The position numbers and the translations under genes are program-made. This document shows positions 44,299-52,034 of a stretch of DNA of 64,000 nucleotides, piece by piece. The first letter of the stretch is position 1; every line of letters begins with the position of its first letter. This DNA comes from Bacillota bacterium (GTDB taxonomy: Bacteria > Bacillota > UBA4882 > UBA10575), in NCBI GenBank assembly GCA_012727535.1, contig JAAYGU010000124.1, positions 1 to 64,000 on the forward strand, in the 5' to 3' direction. A model generated the notes under the pieces. It saw only the letters and a list, made by a program, of their open reading frames with translations, was not told where the DNA came from and made no database searches.

Positions 44299-44421
44299 CT
44301 AACCTTCCGTTCCAGGGGGTTCATCCGCCGCCCGGTCCTCGGAAAAAATCAAAACCAACAGGATAAAGATTAAAAAAAGAGTAAAGGGGGAAACAGGTAA
44401 ATCAGCAAACCTTAAACACAT
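44299..44421 (-). CDS. Small 40-residue membrane peptide
   Basis: A short frame with an unusually good ribosome site, GGGAGGGG about ten bases before ATG 44419-44421. The product is one hydrophobic helix (SPFTLFLIFILLVLIF) with a short N-terminus and an acidic C-terminal tail (SEDRAADEPPGTEG). The helix wording resembles YjcZ-type small sporulation membrane proteins (FALILVLFILL), though the Tyr/Gly N-terminus of that family is missing. It lies in the intergenic gap upstream of the TPR gene. The same frame extended to 44496 lacks a ribosome site. Unnamed. Confidence 0.5.
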   Translation of the reverse strand: MCLRFADLPVSPFTLFLIFILLVLIFSEDRAADEPPGTEG

Positions 44422-44568
44422 TTTAACACCCCTCCCGTCAAACCGTCCGGGTCCATTTACCCAAAGATTGCGCGGTGACCTTGCACCGAACTTCAATGTA
44501 ACTATAGTTTACGATTATTATATGAGCCAACGCTCGGATCAGGGAACAGACAATCATGCCATTTTACA

Positions 44569-44613
44569 TTCATTATACGAATGAACTTTTTTAGTGTATA
44601 ATAAGTGTATAAT
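44569..44613 (+). promoter_or_regulatory. Promoter region of the AraC-family gene with operator-like repeats
   Basis: An inverted repeat TTCATT-ATACG-AATGAA (44569-44585) is followed by an exact tandem repeat of AGTGTATAATA (44593-44603 and 44604-44614), which places two TATAAT hexamers at 44597-44602 and 44608-44613. Likely the start and self-control region of the AraC-family gene. Confidence 0.5.
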
Positions 44614-44631
44614 ATTAATGAGGTGAGCTTC

Positions 44632-45474
44632 TTGAAGGAACCCGCTGTTGATCCGAATCTTTTCCGTATTGAGTGGGAGAAAAAAACGACTCCTTATAGT
44701 ATGTCTTCCAAACATTATCACGATTATTATGAGTTATATTACCTTTGGTCCGGTGAAAGACTTTATTTTATCAAAAACCGTACTTATCACGTACACCAAG
44801 GAGATTTGGTTCTGATCAATCTAAATGAAATACATAAAACTATAGAGGCTGGTTCGGATAGTCATGAACGAATTCTGATCTATTTTCGTGAAGAGTTTAT
44901 TAAAGATCTGTTGGTCGGCCAGGATTATAATCCGTTATCTTGCTTTAGTGGGACCAAAGTAATCCGTCCGGAAAAACAGGATACCACTCTCATTGAGAAT
45001 TTACTCTTTCGTATGATCGACGAACATAAAAAAAACTTACCAGAAACCAATCTCTATCTCCGGGTCTTATTACTCGAAATGTTAATTACCGTTCATCGAC
45101 TACAAAGTTATCAACAGGATGATTCCGCTGAATTCCCGGGATTAATGCATAAAAAAGTCTCGGAGATTGTTCGCTATATCAATGACCATTATGCGCAGCA
45201 TCAGTCCTTAAAAGTTGTCGCCGCCAAGTTCAATATCAGCCCTTATTATCTCAGCCGGATTTTTAATAAGGCCACCGGTTTCTCCTTTGTCGAATATTTA
45301 AATAGTATCCGGGTTAAAGAAGCACAGAAACTATTGAAGGAAACATCCTTAACCATTACGGAAATTGCCGAAAAGGTCGGTTATGAAAGCTTAACTCATT
45401 TTGGAAGGGTTTTTAAGTCCATTACCGGGCTTTCCCCGATGAAATACCGGAAATCCACCCAGCATCCCCTCTAA
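44632..45474 (+). CDS. AraC family transcriptional regulator
   Basis: About 280 residues. An N-terminal cupin domain (HYHDYYELYYLWSGERLYFIKNRTYHVHQGDLVLINLNEIHKT) senses a ligand; the C-terminal 100 residues hold two helix-turn-helix motifs (SLKVVAAKFNISPYYLSRIFNKATGFSFVEYLNSIRVKEAQKLL; ITEIAEKVGYESLTHFGRVFKSITGLSPMKYRK), the AraC/XylS signature. TTG at 44632-44634 is set as start, with GAGGTG six bases upstream. It has no obvious target operon next to it: neighbours are a small peptide and, on the other strand, a TrkA-C protein. Sugar or carbohydrate response is common in this subfamily but unproven. Confidence 0.9.
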   Translation: MKEPAVDPNLFRIEWEKKTTPYSMSSKHYHDYYELYYLWSGERLYFIKNRTYHVHQGDLVLINLNEIHKTIEAGSDSHERILIYFREEFIKDLLVGQDYNPLSCFSGTKVIRPEKQDTTLIENLLFRMIDEHKKNLPETNLYLRVLLLEMLITVHRLQSYQQDDSAEFPGLMHKKVSEIVRYINDHYAQHQSLKVVAAKFNISPYYLSRIFNKATGFSFVEYLNSIRVKEAQKLLKETSLTITEIAEKVGYESLTHFGRVFKSITGLSPMKYRKSTQHPL

Positions 45475-45584
45475 CCCCACCCGGAAGTTCATAAATCGTT
45501 CCGGCCAAGCTTCAGTAAAAGATCTTCCCCATAATTTAAGTGCTCCGTAGGCAACGGGTTGCTTCCCCATCTACCTCGGTTAAA

Positions 45585-46208
45585 TTAAGACTCCATTGCT
45601 TCCTGCCGCGTAGACAACGGCAGGGTCGTGTTTTTACCAAAAACCAATAAATGATCACCAGCCAACAAAATCTCCGGGCCTTTGGGAAAAACAATTACTT
45701 TTCCGGCGCGAAGGACCGAAAGAACTAATAGATCTTTTTTACGGAGATCGAGTTCGGCTAAGGTAGCGCCGATCCACTCTCCACAAAATCCACCGGGCGC
45801 CAAGACAATTTCATAAACTCCAAATTCGCCGGAAAGTGTATAGACACTCCGGTAACCGGTATGGCGTTCATCTTTGAAAAAGAACAGATAATAAAGGGCA
45901 CTCCCCAGGGCTAAAAGGAGCAGAATCAGTAAGACCGCCTCTGCCCGCCGGGCAAAGATCACCACTCTCAGCAGGAGGGAAAATAACAGTATTTTTCCCA
46001 CCTTTATCATTAAGAAGATCCCGAAAAATAAGCGGCGATGCTCATCCTCCCGGTCGTTAAAGTCGAGAGGATAACGACTAAATACACAGCGCCGGAGATA
46101 AGAAGTGACTGTCGATAAGCCCAGCTGTTTGTGGAGTGCGTGCAGTTGGAGGTAAAAACCGGTAATCCATAAGACAAAGAAGAGAAGAAAAAGAAAGAAA
46201 CTACTCAT
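45585..46208 (-). CDS. Membrane protein with C-terminal TrkA-C (RCK_C) domain
   Basis: About 207 residues. Three membrane helices are visible: SSFFLFLLFFVLWITGFYL, LFFGIFLMIKVGKILLFSLLLRVV and AVLLILLLLALGSALYYLFF. The last 85 residues (YEIVLAPGGFCGEWIGATLAELDLRKKDLLVLSVLRAGKVIVFPKGPEILLAGDHLLVFG) are a TrkA-C domain, which binds small ligands and usually regulates ion channels or transporters. No channel pore or TrkA-N domain is present. ATG 46206-46208 with GGAGGGTG six bases upstream. It follows malic enzyme by about 70 bp on the same strand and may be co-transcribed. No named family. Confidence 0.75.
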   Translation of the reverse strand: MSSFFLFLLFFVLWITGFYLQLHALHKQLGLSTVTSYLRRCVFSRYPLDFNDREDEHRRLFFGIFLMIKVGKILLFSLLLRVVIFARRAEAVLLILLLLALGSALYYLFFFKDERHTGYRSVYTLSGEFGVYEIVLAPGGFCGEWIGATLAELDLRKKDLLVLSVLRAGKVIVFPKGPEILLAGDHLLVFGKNTTLPLSTRQEAMES

Positions 46209-46275
46209 CAGGTCCACCCTCCTCTGTGCCAAAACTCTTTATAAGCTATGATTTTGGCGGAGGGTTTATGTCTTT

Positions 46276-47505
46276 TTATTCCCAGGGACCGAATCGTTCC
46301 ACCAGCCCCGCCTTCAACTCTTCGACACTGAGCGCTAAACCCGCCAAGCCTTCTTTCAGCGCTTGGACCCCGACCGCCAAAGCGACCACCGGGACCACAC
46401 GCCGGTCAAAAGGACTAGGTACCACATAATCCACGGAGAGCTCTTCCGGTTTGATCAGACCGGCAATCGCCCGCGCCGCTGCCATCATCATTCCTTCGGA
46501 AATTTTTTTCGCCCGCACATCAAGGGCACCCCGGAAGATGCCGGGGAAACCGAGCAGATTGTTAATCTGGTTTGGTTGATCAGAACGACCAGTGCCGACT
46601 ATGGCAGCTCCGTTTAGTTTTGCTTCTGCCGGATCAATCTCCGGGTCCGGATTTGCCATGGCGAAAATAATCGCCCGGGGCGCCATTGCCTTCACCATTT
46701 CCCCGGTGACAATATGACCGGTCGATACACCAATCAAGACATCGGCTCCTTGCAGCGCGAAGCTTAAATCTCCTTGTTCCCCTTCAGCATTGGTAAGCTC
46801 GGCCAACCTCCGTTGGTGCGGGTCAATCCCCTCTAAATTAGGATAAAGGATTCCCGGTAAATCGCAAATCCGTAAGCGGCGGGCACCCGCCTTGTAGAGT
46901 AGCCTGGTGATGGCCTGGCCGGCCGCACCGGCACCGTTTACTACGATCTTAACCTCTTCAATTTTCTTCCCTACGACCCGCAAGGCATTGAGGAGACCAG
47001 CCAACACAATCACCGCTGTGCCGTGTTGATCATCATGAAAAACCGGAATCTTAAGCCTCGCGTCCAATTTTTCCTCAATCGAAAAACAACGGGGGGCGGA
47101 AATGTCTTCCAGATTGATCCCGGCAAAGCTGGGAGCCAGCCGGGCTATGGTCTCGACGATCTCTTCCTCCTTCTGGGTGTTTAAACAAAGCGGAAAAGCA
47201 TCGATATCGGCAAATTCCTTGAATAAAAGTGCTTTACCCTCCATCACCGGCAAGGCCGCTTCCGGTCCGATGTTCCCTAAACCAAGCACCGCAGTACCGT
47301 CGGTGATCACAGCCACCGTATTCCCTTTATTCGTATATTCATAGGCTAAAGAAGGATCTCTGCTGATCTCCCGGCAGGGTTCGGCGACCCCCGGTGAATA
47401 AGCCAGACTTAGATCGTAACGCTCTTCAATCTTTACTTTACTGCGCATTTCGATCTTTCCCCGCTTGCTTTTATGTAGGTTTAAAGCAGCCATACGTAAA
47501 TCCAT
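46276..47505 (-). CDS. NAD(P)-dependent malic enzyme
   Basis: A 409-residue small-type malic enzyme. Oxidatively decarboxylates malate to pyruvate. The N-terminal part has RYDLSLAYSPGVAEPCREI and the NKGNTVAVITDGTAVLGLGNIG motif; VFHDDQHGTAVIVLAGLLNAL carries the metal-binding Asp; VNGAGAAGQAITRLL binds the nucleotide; FAMANPDPEI follows. It lacks the phosphotransacetylase extension of MaeB. ATG directly follows the stop of the rRNA methyltransferase gene, so these two are coupled; AAAGGGG lies upstream. Cofactor preference cannot be told safely. Confidence 0.94.
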   Translation of the reverse strand: MDLRMAALNLHKSKRGKIEMRSKVKIEERYDLSLAYSPGVAEPCREISRDPSLAYEYTNKGNTVAVITDGTAVLGLGNIGPEAALPVMEGKALLFKEFADIDAFPLCLNTQKEEEIVETIARLAPSFAGINLEDISAPRCFSIEEKLDARLKIPVFHDDQHGTAVIVLAGLLNALRVVGKKIEEVKIVVNGAGAAGQAITRLLYKAGARRLRICDLPGILYPNLEGIDPHQRRLAELTNAEGEQGDLSFALQGADVLIGVSTGHIVTGEMVKAMAPRAIIFAMANPDPEIDPAEAKLNGAAIVGTGRSDQPNQINNLLGFPGIFRGALDVRAKKISEGMMMAAARAIAGLIKPEELSVDYVVPSPFDRRVVPVVALAVGVQALKEGLAGLALSVEELKAGLVERFGPWE

Positions 47506-48342
47506 TTACTCTACCCCTTTATCACTTAATTTGCCCGCCGGGATTTCCTGGGGAAACCGCTGGCGTAAAGCCTCGTAGAGCAAAATCCCGGCTGAGATCG
47601 CCACGTTCAAAGAGTCGGCACCGCCCGGCAGGGGGATTCTGACCCGCTTAACAGTCGACTGATCTAGGGAACCCGTTAACGCAAAGCCATGCGCTTCATT
47701 GCCAAATAAAAACAGAGTGGGCCCGGTATAATCCGCCTGAAAATACAAGAGCCGACCGCAGGGATCGGCCGCCCAGAGCTTAATCCTCTCCTCTTTGGCC
47801 CAGGATAAAAGCTCCGGTAAAGAGGCAGGGTAGATCCGCAGATTAAAAATCCCGCCTTGCGAAGCGCGGACTACTTTTCCGCCATAAGGGTCAACTGTTC
47901 CCGGTGTAATAAAAATATGCTGAAAGCCAGCTGCCCAGGCCGTACGGAGAATCGTTCCCAGATTACCCGGATCTTGAATTTGCACCAAAACTAAGCCTAA
48001 AAAGTCCTGCTCAACCGGGGGAAACCCCGACGGTTCAGGCGGTTGGGCAACCACTCCCAAGAGCGCTTGCGGGTTTTCTGTCTCCGTCAGTTCGTTAAAC
48101 AGCTTGGGAGCAACAGTATACACCGGTATTCTCTGCGCTTCGATTTGCTCCCATATTCTACCCTCCCGCTTTAACTCTCCTTTCGTCAGTACCGCTTTCA
48201 CTTCATAACTGGATTTTAACGCTTCTTCCAACAAGTGAGGACCCTCTGCCAAAAATTGTTGATGCTTTTTTCGGCCCTTTCGGGTTTGTAGCGCAATAAC
48301 GGTTTTGATGAAAGCATTATCTCTACTGGTTAAGAAGGCCAA
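47506..48342 (-). CDS. TrmH/SpoU family RNA 2'-O-methyltransferase
   Basis: A 278-residue SPOUT-class methyltransferase. An N-terminal substrate-binding domain (SRDNAFIKTVIALQTRKGRKKHQQFLAEG, 1-100) is followed by the knot domain with VLVQIQDPGNLGTILRTAWAAGF, FLFGNEAHG and VRIPLPGGADSLNVAISAGILLYEAL, the three SpoU motifs. Probably modifies 23S rRNA (RlmB/YsgA-type). TTG start with GGGGGC upstream. It lies just downstream of rplT (after a terminator), a common position for ysgA-like genes, and its stop abuts the malic enzyme start. Confidence 0.93.
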   Translation of the reverse strand: MAFLTSRDNAFIKTVIALQTRKGRKKHQQFLAEGPHLLEEALKSSYEVKAVLTKGELKREGRIWEQIEAQRIPVYTVAPKLFNELTETENPQALLGVVAQPPEPSGFPPVEQDFLGLVLVQIQDPGNLGTILRTAWAAGFQHIFITPGTVDPYGGKVVRASQGGIFNLRIYPASLPELLSWAKEERIKLWAADPCGRLLYFQADYTGPTLFLFGNEAHGFALTGSLDQSTVKRVRIPLPGGADSLNVAISAGILLYEALRQRFPQEIPAGKLSDKGVE

Positions 48343-48365
48343 ACGCTTGCCCCCTTATTTATCTT

Positions 48366-48392
48366 GATAAAAAACGGCCTTCCGGCCGTTTT
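48366..48392 (-). terminator. Rho-independent terminator of infC-rpmI-rplT
   Basis: Minus-strand stem AACGGCC / GGCCGTT with loop GGAA, then six T, beginning at the rplT stop codon. Confidence 0.92.
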
Positions 48393-48744
48393 ATTGTTGC
48401 TCTTTCGCAAGAGTTACTAATTGTTCAAAAGCGGGCCCATCATTGACAGCTAAATCTGCTAACACCTTACGATTAATTTGGACACCGGCTTTTTTCAATC
48501 CGCTGATGAACCGGCTGTAAGATAGACCGTTCATCCGGGCAGCGGCGTTTATCCGTGCAATCCAAAGCTTACGAAAATCCCGTTTTTTATTCCGCCGATC
48601 CCGATAAGCATAAGACAATGATTTTAGCACCTGCTGGTTAGCCACTCGAAAGAGACGGCCCTTCGCACCGCGATATCCTTTCGTTAGTTTTAATATCTTC
48701 TTATGACGTCGGCGTGTCACATAACCACCTTTAACGCGTGCCAA
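48391..48744 (-). CDS. rplT: 50S ribosomal protein L20
   Basis: A 117-residue ribosomal protein with the family sequence [42 protein letters not shown] and [22 protein letters not shown]20 nucleates 50S assembly and, in Firmicutes, binds the leader of its own operon to lower expression; a leader of that type is present upstream of infC. TTG start with AGGAG five bases upstream. Last gene of infC-rpmI-rplT, with a strong terminator. Confidence 0.98.
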   Translation of the reverse strand: MARVKGGYVTRRRHKKILKLTKGYRGAKGRLFRVANQQVLKSLSYAYRDRRNKKRDFRKLWIARINAAARMNGLSYSRFISGLKKAGVQINRKVLADLAVNDGPAFEQLVTLAKEQQ

Positions 48745-48782
48745 AGTTACTCCTCCTATCCATCACCATGATTATGATCGTT

Positions 48783-48977
48783 TTATACTCCTAACATCCT
48801 CTTCACTCGTTTTTGATCCGCCGGACTTACTAAATCGGCTTTACGCAGTTTTCTTTTGCGGTCGGGTGACTTTTTCTCCAAAATATGACTGCGAAAAGCT
48901 CTGTTCTTTTTAATCTTCCCACTCCCGGTGAGGTTGAATCTTTTCGCCGCCCCCCGGTGAGTTTTCATTTTTGGCAT
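48783..48977 (-). CDS. rpmI: 50S ribosomal protein L35
   Basis: A 64-residue basic ribosomal protein. [36 protein letters not shown] and the C-terminal [19 protein letters not shown] are the L35 signature. ATG with GGGGAG upstream. Middle gene of the infC operon, with 38 bp gaps on both sides. Confidence 0.98.
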   Translation of the reverse strand: MPKMKTHRGAAKRFNLTGSGKIKKNRAFRSHILEKKSPDRKRKLRKADLVSPADQKRVKRMLGV

Positions 48978-49015
48978 GATTTTCTCCCCTTATCAGTAGT
49001 ATTTAGATTCTGGTA

Positions 49016-49528
49016 TTATTCCTGTTTGGTGGAAAGAACCATCGTCATATTGCGACCTTCAACTTTCGGCGCTCTTTCCAGGGTAGCCTTTTCTTTAACG
49101 GCCTCGTAAAGCTGCATTAGAAGGCTTCTACCTAAATCGGCATGAACGATCTCTCGTCCTCTAAACCTTACAGTAACTTTTACTTTATCCCCACCATCTA
49201 AAAATTTCAATGCTTGCCTTACTTTAACATGGAAATCATGAGTTTCGATCTTCGGTGTTAACCTGATTTCTTTAATGTTAACTACTTTCTGGCGCTTGCG
49301 GGCCTCCCGCTCCCGTCTGCTCTGCTCATACCGATACTTGCCATAATCCATAATCTTACATACTGGTGGTTTTGCCGTAGGTGCTACCTCCACCAAGTCC
49401 AGATCTTTCTCCCGGGCGATGCGGAGTGCTTCTTTAACAGGTAAGATCCCCAACTGTTCACCATCGGCACTCACTACTCTTACCTCTCTTGCCCGGATAT
49501 CTTCGTTTACACGCAGCTCAATGTTAAT
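49016..49528 (-). CDS. infC: Translation initiation factor IF-3 (ATT start)
   Basis: About 170 residues. The N-domain (INIELRVNEDIRAREVRVVSADGEQLGILPVKEAL) and C-domain (KVVNIKEIRLTPKIETHDFHVKVRQALKFL, VTVRFRGREIVHADLG) are complete. IF-3 proofreads start codons. The natural initiator appears to be ATT at 49526-49528: AGGAGGT lies eight bases before it, and the only near-cognate alternative, a TTG seven codons upstream, lies before the ribosome site. An AUU start is the classic self-control device of infC. First gene of infC-rpmI-rplT, preceded by a promoter and an attenuated leader. Confidence 0.96.
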   Translation of the reverse strand: MNIELRVNEDIRAREVRVVSADGEQLGILPVKEALRIAREKDLDLVEVAPTAKPPVCKIMDYGKYRYEQSRREREARKRQKVVNIKEIRLTPKIETHDFHVKVRQALKFLDGGDKVKVTVRFRGREIVHADLGRSLLMQLYEAVKEKATLERAPKVEGRNMTMVLSTKQE

Positions 49529-49573
49529 CAGCCGCCACCTCCTACCCAATAATAAAAATTTGCTTAAAACAAA

Positions 49574-49711
49574 CGAAAAATAAAACGAGCAAAACCTCTG
49601 CTCGCTCTAACAAATATCCAGCACTATTCTTCGCGCTTAACTTTAACCCAAGCTGGTAAAGACCGCTGGGTGAGAAGCAGAGGCTTCTACTTAACAAAAT
49701 CTACTTTTTTC
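49574..49711 (-). promoter_or_regulatory. L20-type leader with attenuator upstream of infC
   Basis: Minus-strand leader RNA of about 180 bases. It starts with hairpin AGAAGC-CTC-(T)GCTTCT (49698-49674 region), then CCCAGCGGTC...CCAGCTTGGG, and ends in a terminator, CGAGCA (49604-49599) pairing with TGCTCG (49591-49586) followed by TTTTATTTTT, 45 bp before the infC start. This is the layout of the Firmicute L20 leader, in which L20 binding favours termination. Confidence 0.75.
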
Positions 49712-49717
49712 ATAAAG

Positions 49718-49746
49718 AGTATATCATTATTAGCTTCAATGGTCAA
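49718..49746 (-). promoter_or_regulatory. Promoter of the infC operon
   Basis: Minus-strand -35 TTGACC (49746-49741), 17-base spacer, -10 TATACT (49723-49718), eight bases after the rluD-type gene. Confidence 0.82.
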
Positions 49747-49753
49747 GTAAATC

Positions 49754-50677
49754 TCATTTTTTTTCCCATTTTTTCCGGCAATAAGCAAGCACCCGTTGAA
49801 AATCGGAGGGGAGCGGTGCGGTAAACTCCATCAACTGACCGGTCCGGGGATGAAGTAAACGTAAAGTAGCAGCATGGAGTGCCTGTCCCTCAATGGTAAA
49901 CGGTTCTGTCCTGCGGCCATAAACTTGGTCCCCGGCCACCGGATGTCCGAGGTACTGGAGATGCACACGGATCTGATGTGTGCGGCCGGTGCTCAATTGA
50001 ACCTGAAGCAAGGTGTAAGGACCAAGTTCCTCTAGAATCCGGTAATACGTGGTGGCCGGACGCCCCTCGGCGCTCACCGCCATCCTTTTACGGTGCACAG
50101 GATGGCGTCCAATTGGCGCACTAATCGTACCTTCCACTGCCGAGGGGCGTCCATGCACCAGAGCTAAATAGAGCCGGACCATTGTCCTCTGCTTTAACTG
50201 CCGCGCCAAGGACAGATGTGACTGGTCATGCTTGGCCACCACCAACACCCCGGAAGTATCCTTATCCAAGCGGTGGACAATGCCCGGTCGGATCACCCCG
50301 CCAATACCGGAAAGATCCTTACAATAATTCAAGAGGGCATTAACTAGAGTCCCACGCTGATTTCCGGGCGCCGGATGGACAACCATGCCGCGGGGTTTAT
50401 TCACCACGACCAGATCCTGATCTTCATAGAGAATATCCAAAGGTATATCCTCGGCTTCGACCGTCGGCGGCTTTGGTTCTTCAAAATCGACCGTGACCAG
50501 GTCGCCCTTTTGCAGAAGGTAGCTAGGTTTAACCGTCTGGGCATTCACCGTAACCCGCCCGTTCTTCAGCAGTTTCTGGACAAAGGTACGGGAAGGTAAC
50601 TCGGATGTCCGGGCGAGAAAGATATCAATCCTTAAGCCTTCATCTTCCTGGTTAACGGTATACCTTAGAAGAGGCAT
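49754..50677 (-). CDS. rluD: RluD-type pseudouridine synthase
   Basis: A 307-residue pseudouridine synthase for 23S rRNA. N-terminal S4 RNA-binding domain (about 12-75: LRIDIFLARTSELPSRTFVQKLLKNGRVTVN) and the catalytic domain with RPGIVHRLDKDTSGVLVVAK (Asp nucleophile), GRTHQIRVHLQYLGHPVAGDQVYG and LHAATLRLLHPRTGQ. ATG overlaps the end of lgt by 26 bases, so the genes are coupled. In Firmicutes the same gene (ylyB) follows lspA. Confidence 0.95.
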   Translation of the reverse strand: MPLLRYTVNQEDEGLRIDIFLARTSELPSRTFVQKLLKNGRVTVNAQTVKPSYLLQKGDLVTVDFEEPKPPTVEAEDIPLDILYEDQDLVVVNKPRGMVVHPAPGNQRGTLVNALLNYCKDLSGIGGVIRPGIVHRLDKDTSGVLVVAKHDQSHLSLARQLKQRTMVRLYLALVHGRPSAVEGTISAPIGRHPVHRKRMAVSAEGRPATTYYRILEELGPYTLLQVQLSTGRTHQIRVHLQYLGHPVAGDQVYGRRTEPFTIEGQALHAATLRLLHPRTGQLMEFTAPLPSDFQRVLAYCRKKWEKK

Positions 50678-51443
50678 GCTGCTCTTTCCCTGCTCTCTTT
50701 TTCATCCGGAAACCAATATAAACGAAGACCACCACCGCAATCAACAAAGACCATACCTGCGTCGTCCGCAACCAACCAAAAGCAAAAATCTGGCTCTCCC
50801 GAAAAGCCTCAACCACGATCCGGAGCAAACAATAAAATCCGACATAAAGCCAGAAGATGAATCCAGGAAAATAGCCGGCTTCACGCTTTTCTTGCCGTCG
50901 GCTGATCAAAAGCAAAACGGCAAAGAGGAGGAGATTACCGATCATCTCATAGATCTGAGTCGGATGACGGAGCAAGTGATCGGAAGCAGCACACGGCAAC
51001 GCCCAGGGGCGCGCCGATACCACCCCATAACAGCATCCGCCTAACAAGCAACCGATCCGGCCTAAGATATGCCCAAGGGGGACATAAAGAGCAACAATAT
51101 CCGCCAACCGCCAGGTATCGATCTTAGCCCGCTTTGTATAGTAGACGCCCAGTAAAAGTCCACCGATCACCGCCCCGAAAAAGGAGCCGGAAAAACCGGA
51201 GAAAATGGCCAATAGGTCGTGGCGGTAGGTCTCAAATTCATAGAAGACATGAACTAGTTTAGCAAAGATAAATCCCCCGATGATCACATAGAGCGCCAAA
51301 TCAATGATCTGATCGAAGGTCGCAACCTTTCTTTTCTGAGCTGTTTTTCCTACCCAGAGGATCCCGAAGAGCAGGGCCACGGCCACCATCAGACCCCAGG
51401 AGTAAATCTGAAATCTGCCGACCGAGAACAGTACCGGATACAT
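50652..51443 (-). CDS. lgt: Prolipoprotein diacylglyceryl transferase
   Basis: A 263-residue polytopic membrane enzyme. Attaches diacylglycerol to the lipobox Cys of preprolipoproteins. Seven helices; FSGFSGSFFGAVIGGLLLG, GRIGCLLGGCCYG and HPTQIYEMIGNLLLF correspond to conserved blocks, although the usual H-G-G-L motif is replaced by S-G-S-F. C-terminus is basic. ATG with AAGGGGG upstream. Lies between lspA and rluD, so both lipoprotein-processing enzymes are in one operon. Confidence 0.9.
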   Translation of the reverse strand: MYPVLFSVGRFQIYSWGLMVAVALLFGILWVGKTAQKRKVATFDQIIDLALYVIIGGFIFAKLVHVFYEFETYRHDLLAIFSGFSGSFFGAVIGGLLLGVYYTKRAKIDTWRLADIVALYVPLGHILGRIGCLLGGCCYGVVSARPWALPCAASDHLLRHPTQIYEMIGNLLLFAVLLLISRRQEKREAGYFPGFIFWLYVGFYCLLRIVVEAFRESQIFAFGWLRTTQVWSLLIAVVVFVYIGFRMKKRAGKEQHASSKVYR

Positions 51444-51471
51444 CTAATAACCCCCTTGTTACTTTTTCTTT

Positions 51472-51939
51472 CTAGTCATCACCGGTCGTTCGTTCCTGCT
51501 CGCGCAAATACCACAAGATAAGCAGTACGCCACAGGAAATGGCCAGATCGGCGATGTTAAAGATCGGAAACTTTTCCATCGGCCAGAAACGTAAATCGAT
51601 GAAATCTACTACTCCGCCGAACCGCAACCGGTCGATCAGATTCCCGGCGGCTCCCCCTAACCCCAGCGCTAAACCACAGCGCAAAATTAATGGTTTGCGG
51701 GGGATCCGGTGTCGAAAAAGAAAGACTAAAAAGAAAAGGAGGAATGTCAGCACAACCAACAAGACCGTTTTGTACGGTAAAATCCCAAACGCCGCGCCCG
51801 GGTTATTGATGTAGGTAAGGGATAAAACTCCGGAAAGAACTGTTATTCCTCCGTTTAAAGGTAGTAAGCTTTGGACATAGTACTTTGTAATCTGGTCGAG
51901 GAAAACCACAAGCAGGAAAATCAGATAAAAATCAAGCAA
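51472..51939 (-). CDS. lspA: Lipoprotein signal peptidase
   Basis: A 155-residue aspartyl peptidase with four membrane helices. It removes the signal peptide from diacylglyceryl-lipoproteins. Conserved: VVFLDQITKYYVQSLLPLN, YINNPGAAFGIL, LALGLGGAAGNLIDRLRFGGVVDFIDL (first catalytic Asp) and FPIFNIADLAISCGV (second). TTG start with GGAGG upstream, spacing nine. Starts an operon with lgt and the rluD-type gene. Confidence 0.96.
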   Translation of the reverse strand: MLDFYLIFLLVVFLDQITKYYVQSLLPLNGGITVLSGVLSLTYINNPGAAFGILPYKTVLLVVLTFLLFFLVFLFRHRIPRKPLILRCGLALGLGGAAGNLIDRLRFGGVVDFIDLRFWPMEKFPIFNIADLAISCGVLLILWYLREQERTTGDD

Positions 51940-52034
51940 GACGAAACCTCCATGTAGCCTAAGCTAATCCTATTATTAATGAGATAAAATTCTTTGTCAA
52001 GCATCTCTTTTAGCGCCAGCCTCTTTTTCTCTTC

